A stretch of DNA of 24,194 bases from positions 1 to 24,194 of IMG/VR virus record IMGVR_UViG_3300022602_000419. One strand, 5' to 3'. Source of the DNA: a virus. Shown piece after piece: positions 21,964-24,194 of the stretch (the stretch's first letter is position 1; the number at the start of each line of letters is the position of its first letter). The position numbers were made by a program, and so were the translations under genes. Under the pieces are notes generated by a model that made no database searches, had not been told where the DNA came from, and saw nothing but the letters and a program-made list of their open reading frames with translations.

Positions 21964-22959
21964 TTAAGAGCAATAACAGCCTGATGATGTAAAAGTATGT
22001 ACCCAATAACAACAGGTAATTCCGTTACAAGAACAGGAATAGGCAGTTATCGTTCCGCCTGTTCCAATCGAGGCAGGTGCGGTATAAGATACTATAACTA
22101 TTCCCGATCCCCCGCAACCAGAGGGATTAGCCGCTAATCCGAAACTAGAAGCACCACCTCCACCACCTGTGTTTGTACACCCGGCAACACCCCCTGAAAG
22201 AGGATTACCTGGAAAACCGTAACCAGCACCACCGCCTCCTATACCTCCACCGCCACCGAGACTGGATGTGGGATTTCCTGTAGAACCAGCACCGCCACCT
22301 CCACCATAGTAGGTTGGAGTACCACTTATAGGACTAGCTATCCCCGGTCCCCCTTGTTGCCAAAAACCGGCCAGGGGATTGCAACCCCCGTCTTCGGGCG
22401 GGCCACCTGCACCACCTCCACCATTCATTCCTCTGTGACCTTGACCAGCTATTCCCATAAGATTATTGCATTGGCTTGTACCATTAATTCCCCCAACCCC
22501 TCCCCCAGACCCACCGTTAGCACCACAGGCACCAGAAGGGCCTAATCCGCGGCCTCCGCCGCATGCCACGATACCTGTGGGTCCGCCAAATGTGCTATTG
22601 GTTCCTGAAGTTCCAAGATATGCAGGGGCACCTGGCGAACCTGCACCGCCCCCTCCTACACATACAGCATAGCAACAGCCCGGAGACATGGGAATATTAC
22701 CTATTAACACTCCTCCAGCCCCGCCACCACCTCCGCTAACACCGTTAGCAGGGTTTCCTCCACCTCCACCTCCACCTGCTACTACCAAATAAGATAGGCA
22801 ATAGGTAACAGGGGAAGATATAGGAGCCGGAGTTCCTGGCCAACAACAGACTTCTGTCTGCTGTACAGCCGTAGCACCACTAAACATTCCTGATGCTTGG
22901 CCGTTGTTAATAATGGGGGGTACAGAGGAAATGATTCCTCCGGGAAATCTTTTAGCCAT
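21964..22959 (-). CDS. Cys-rich polyglycine adhesin-like protein, 331 aa
   Basis: The body from about residue 60 to 285 is built of Gly runs (YLVVAGGGGGGG, GGGGGAGG, GGGGGIGGGGAGYG), a pattern of phage glycine-rich tail proteins and the polyglycine-II receptor-binding tips of T-even gp38. LVVAGGGGG and the ending WVHTFTSSG are hallmarks of the phage glycine-rich domain family, where the last strand is usually followed by Thr/Phe residues. The unusual point is about 18 cysteines (VCCWPG, GCCYAVC, SCSCNGITCCYW, GCYCS), many at places where relatives have Ser or Thr. Probably a virion receptor-binding part. The start shares one base with the stop of the preceding gene (TAATG). Binding role is inferred from family. 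Confidence 0.8.
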   Translation of the reverse strand: MAKRFPGGIISSVPPIINNGQASGMFSGATAVQQTEVCCWPGTPAPISSPVTYCLSYLVVAGGGGGGGNPANGVSGGGGGAGGVLIGNIPMSPGCCYAVCVGGGGAGSPGAPAYLGTSGTNSTFGGPTGIVACGGGRGLGPSGACGANGGSGGGVGGINGTSQCNNLMGIAGQGHRGMNGGGGAGGPPEDGGCNPLAGFWQQGGPGIASPISGTPTYYGGGGGAGSTGNPTSSLGGGGGIGGGGAGYGFPGNPLSGGVAGCTNTGGGGGASSFGLAANPSGCGGSGIVIVSYTAPASIGTGGTITAYSCSCNGITCCYWVHTFTSSGCYCS

Positions 22960-23333
22960 TAGCTGATAACCTCATAACTGGCACTAACTACTGACCAATT
23001 ACTAGTTCCTGTCATCGCGGCAGTGATACTAGTTCCTTCTGCTAGATAATAGTGTGTGCCTCTATCTATAACTGTTAGTGTTCCGTAAGCAGGAACGATG
23101 GCGGCATATATTAACGGTAAATTTGTACCAGCACCTGCGGCACCCGTGTTATAGTTTATAGTACATTGTATAGCCGTAGTGGTATTATTGGCTATGTTAA
23201 GCGTGTCTAATTTGATTACGCTGTTAGATCCCACAGCATTACTGAGAATGGTATATAGTGTAGTACCCATCATCTGAGTGGCTGTAGTCTGTCCGTATGC
23301 TGAGTTTCCACTCATTAAATTTGGTGCTGTCAT
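22959..23333 (-). CDS. Small virion structural protein, 124 aa
   Basis: The protein resembles small virion proteins common in the fibre regions of cyanophages and other marine T4-like phages: an N-terminal helix-free start (TAPNLMSGNSAYGQT), a strand VIKLDTLNIANNTTTAIQC, INYNTGAAG, then PAYGTLTVIDRGTHYYLAEG, and the closing SYEVIS strand. The pattern 'vykv..l.vaN.....v.v.......yl.eGdsI.......s....SYe.is' suits a compact beta sandwich, perhaps a trimeric decoration or fibre-attachment unit. A strong GGAGG site lies before the ATG, so it may be made in high amount. The exact place in the virion is unknown. Confidence 0.75.
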   Translation of the reverse strand: MTAPNLMSGNSAYGQTTATQMMGTTLYTILSNAVGSNSVIKLDTLNIANNTTTAIQCTINYNTGAAGAGTNLPLIYAAIVPAYGTLTVIDRGTHYYLAEGTSITAAMTGTSNWSVVSASYEVIS

Positions 23334-23334
23334 T

Positions 23335-24194
23335 TTATCCTCCGTAGACTATGGCCATTCCATAGCTCTTGTTTGATGTTAGTGTTGATACCGCGAATCC
23401 GTTCTGTATCATAGTTCCGGTATTGATTATTCCTGCGAGATAGGTAGTAGTAGCAAATGTAGTAGTATTAGCTACCAATCCTCCTGTAAATGCTCCTCCT
23501 CCTGCGAGCGTGGTAGTATTTACGATCACCGGTGGGCTAGATATATCGATCCAATAACTGGTCGTAGTCGATCCGTCGTTTTCGTATCTGTAGACGATAT
23601 CGGTACCACTCTGATACCATATATCACCTACTGTAGGTGCTGGATTAGTCGGGGCTGATGCCGATGTAGTAGCACGTACTCCGCCCCCAACGACTGTTCC
23701 GCCAACGTTTAAGTTTCCACCTACTCCTGCACCACCTGCTACTTGTAGTGCACCTGTATTAGTACTAGTGCTCTGTGTAAGATTTGATATTACGAATGTG
23801 GTAGTAGTGCCTGTACCACTTGCCGCGGTACCTCCACCGGTTGATGTAGTAACTGGCCATATACCTACATATAAATTGGTAGCTGTAACTACTCCTCCCA
23901 CATTGACGTTTCCACCTACTCCTGCACCGCCTGCTACCTGTAGTGCACCTGTATTTGTACTAGTGCTCTGTGTGGTATTTGAAATAACAAATGTAGTTGT
24001 AGTTCCTGTACCACTTGCCGCGGTACCTCCACCGGATCCGACTGCTACACCATTTTGATAGATCGTACCGCCAACATACAAGTTACCTTGTATTCCAACT
24101 CCACCATAGACTTGTAAGGCTCCTGTAGTAGTGCTTGTACTAGATGCTGTGCTGTTAACGACTAACGAACTAACTACTACACTGGTTAAAGTAG
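23335..24194 (-). CDS. Repeat-built tail-fibre protein (5' end outside window)
   Basis: The frame is open from the stop at 23335 to the right edge, about 286 codons. The TTG near 24081 is an internal Leu, not a start. Three copies of the fibre module are seen: STTTGALQVYGGVGIQGNLY (edge copy), STNTGALQVAGGAGVGGNVN and STNTGALQVAGGAGVGGNLN, each followed by VGG; the last two are 65 residues apart. Between them run GTAASGTGTTTTFVISN linkers. The C-terminal part has an aromatic fibre module (PTVGDIWYQSGTDIVYRY with SYWIDI after it) and a final domain ending GMAIVYGG. Probably a long or side tail fibre shaft with its C-terminal tip, by composition and place. Confidence 0.78.
   Translation of the reverse strand, partial: TLTSVVVSSLVVNSTASSTSTTTGALQVYGGVGIQGNLYVGGTIYQNGVAVGSGGGTAASGTGTTTTFVISNTTQSTSTNTGALQVAGGAGVGGNVNVGGVVTATNLYVGIWPVTTSTGGGTAASGTGTTTTFVISNLTQSTSTNTGALQVAGGAGVGGNLNVGGTVVGGGVRATTSASAPTNPAPTVGDIWYQSGTDIVYRYENDGSTTTSYWIDISSPPVIVNTTTLAGGGAFTGGLVANTTTFATTTYLAGIINTGTMIQNGFAVSTLTSNKSYGMAIVYGG
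23713..24035 (-). repeat. 195-base direct repeat inside fibre gene
   Basis: Positions 23713-23840 and 23908-24035 (128 bases each, period 195) are nearly identical, differing at scattered sites. A third gapless but more diverged copy lies in another gene at 21690-21817. The period is a whole number of codons (65), so copy gain or loss by recombination keeps the frame. Confidence 0.85.

Noticed and set aside
21690-24035. CRISPR-like regularly spaced repeats
   Set aside because: The repeats are 128 bases, in frame with a 65-codon period, and lie inside fibre genes encoding a protein module. There are no short spacers or cas genes.
1-24194. tRNA genes, integrase, attachment sites, insertion sequences
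   Set aside because: The gaps between genes are short (at most about 100 bases) and none shows a cloverleaf or terminal inverted repeats with a transposase. No integrase frame is seen.

Overview
The window is the structural and DNA-packaging part of a T4-like tailed phage genome (myovirus with a contractile tail). Recognisable T4-type proteins include the large terminase gp17, probable small terminase gp16, head-completion gp4, neck proteins gp13 and gp14, tail terminator gp15, sheath gp18, tube gp19 and deoxynucleoside monophosphate kinase gp1. The long forms of gp14 and gp15, the very large sheath and several conserved unknown proteins resemble marine or freshwater T4-like phages (cyanophage and pelagiphage relatives) more than coliphage T4. 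The DNA is AT-rich and densely coded, with no gene-free stretch over about 100 bases. The host cannot be told from this window.

Layout from left to right. Positions 1-266: 5' part of a GIY-YIG type homing endonuclease gene, cut by the window edge (minus strand). 367-8466: a minus-strand packaging, head and tail block, transcribed right to left, holding a tail-tube-fold protein, a small unknown protein, gp4, probable gp16, two unknown proteins, gp17 and a further unknown protein. 8522-12599: tail tube gp19 and an 1140-residue tail sheath gp18 (minus). 12699-13037: a lone plus-strand HNH-type gene that runs 92 bases antisense into the dNMP kinase gene. 12946-14508: dNMP kinase and neck gp13 (minus). 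14538-17557: gp14, gp15 and a Nudix-like gene (plus). 17516-19529: a tightly coupled minus-strand cassette of a GT9 heptosyltransferase-like enzyme, a GmhB-like HAD phosphatase and an APS-kinase-like P-loop protein, probably for surface-sugar work. 19584-24194: a minus-strand tail-fibre and adhesin block (repeat-built fibre proteins, a LamG-like protein, a Cys-rich poly-glycine protein and a small structural protein), open at the right edge.

Regulation is unusually readable. Most transcription units are preceded by a T4-late-type octamer whose shared core is TAAATA. In four minus-strand genes (the 624-residue unknown, gp17, the tube-fold protein and gp13) the octamer ends exactly 5 bases before the ATG and there is no properly spaced Shine-Dalgarno site. 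In two more (gp14 and the fibre gene at 20669) it ends 7 bases before. If the usual T4 late start-site spacing applies, these mRNAs would begin at or next to the AUG, which means leaderless late mRNAs. The other octamer-preceded genes have longer leaders, and most of those carry AGGAG-like sites. Two good intrinsic terminators sit directly upstream of octamers (before gp17 and before the tube-fold gene), dividing the block into separate units.

I found no tRNA, CRISPR array, integrase or insertion sequence. The best candidates for something not yet described are the leaderless late-promoter arrangement, the sheath carrying flagellin-like inserted modules, and the pair of cysteine-cluster proteins of unknown function around the terminase.
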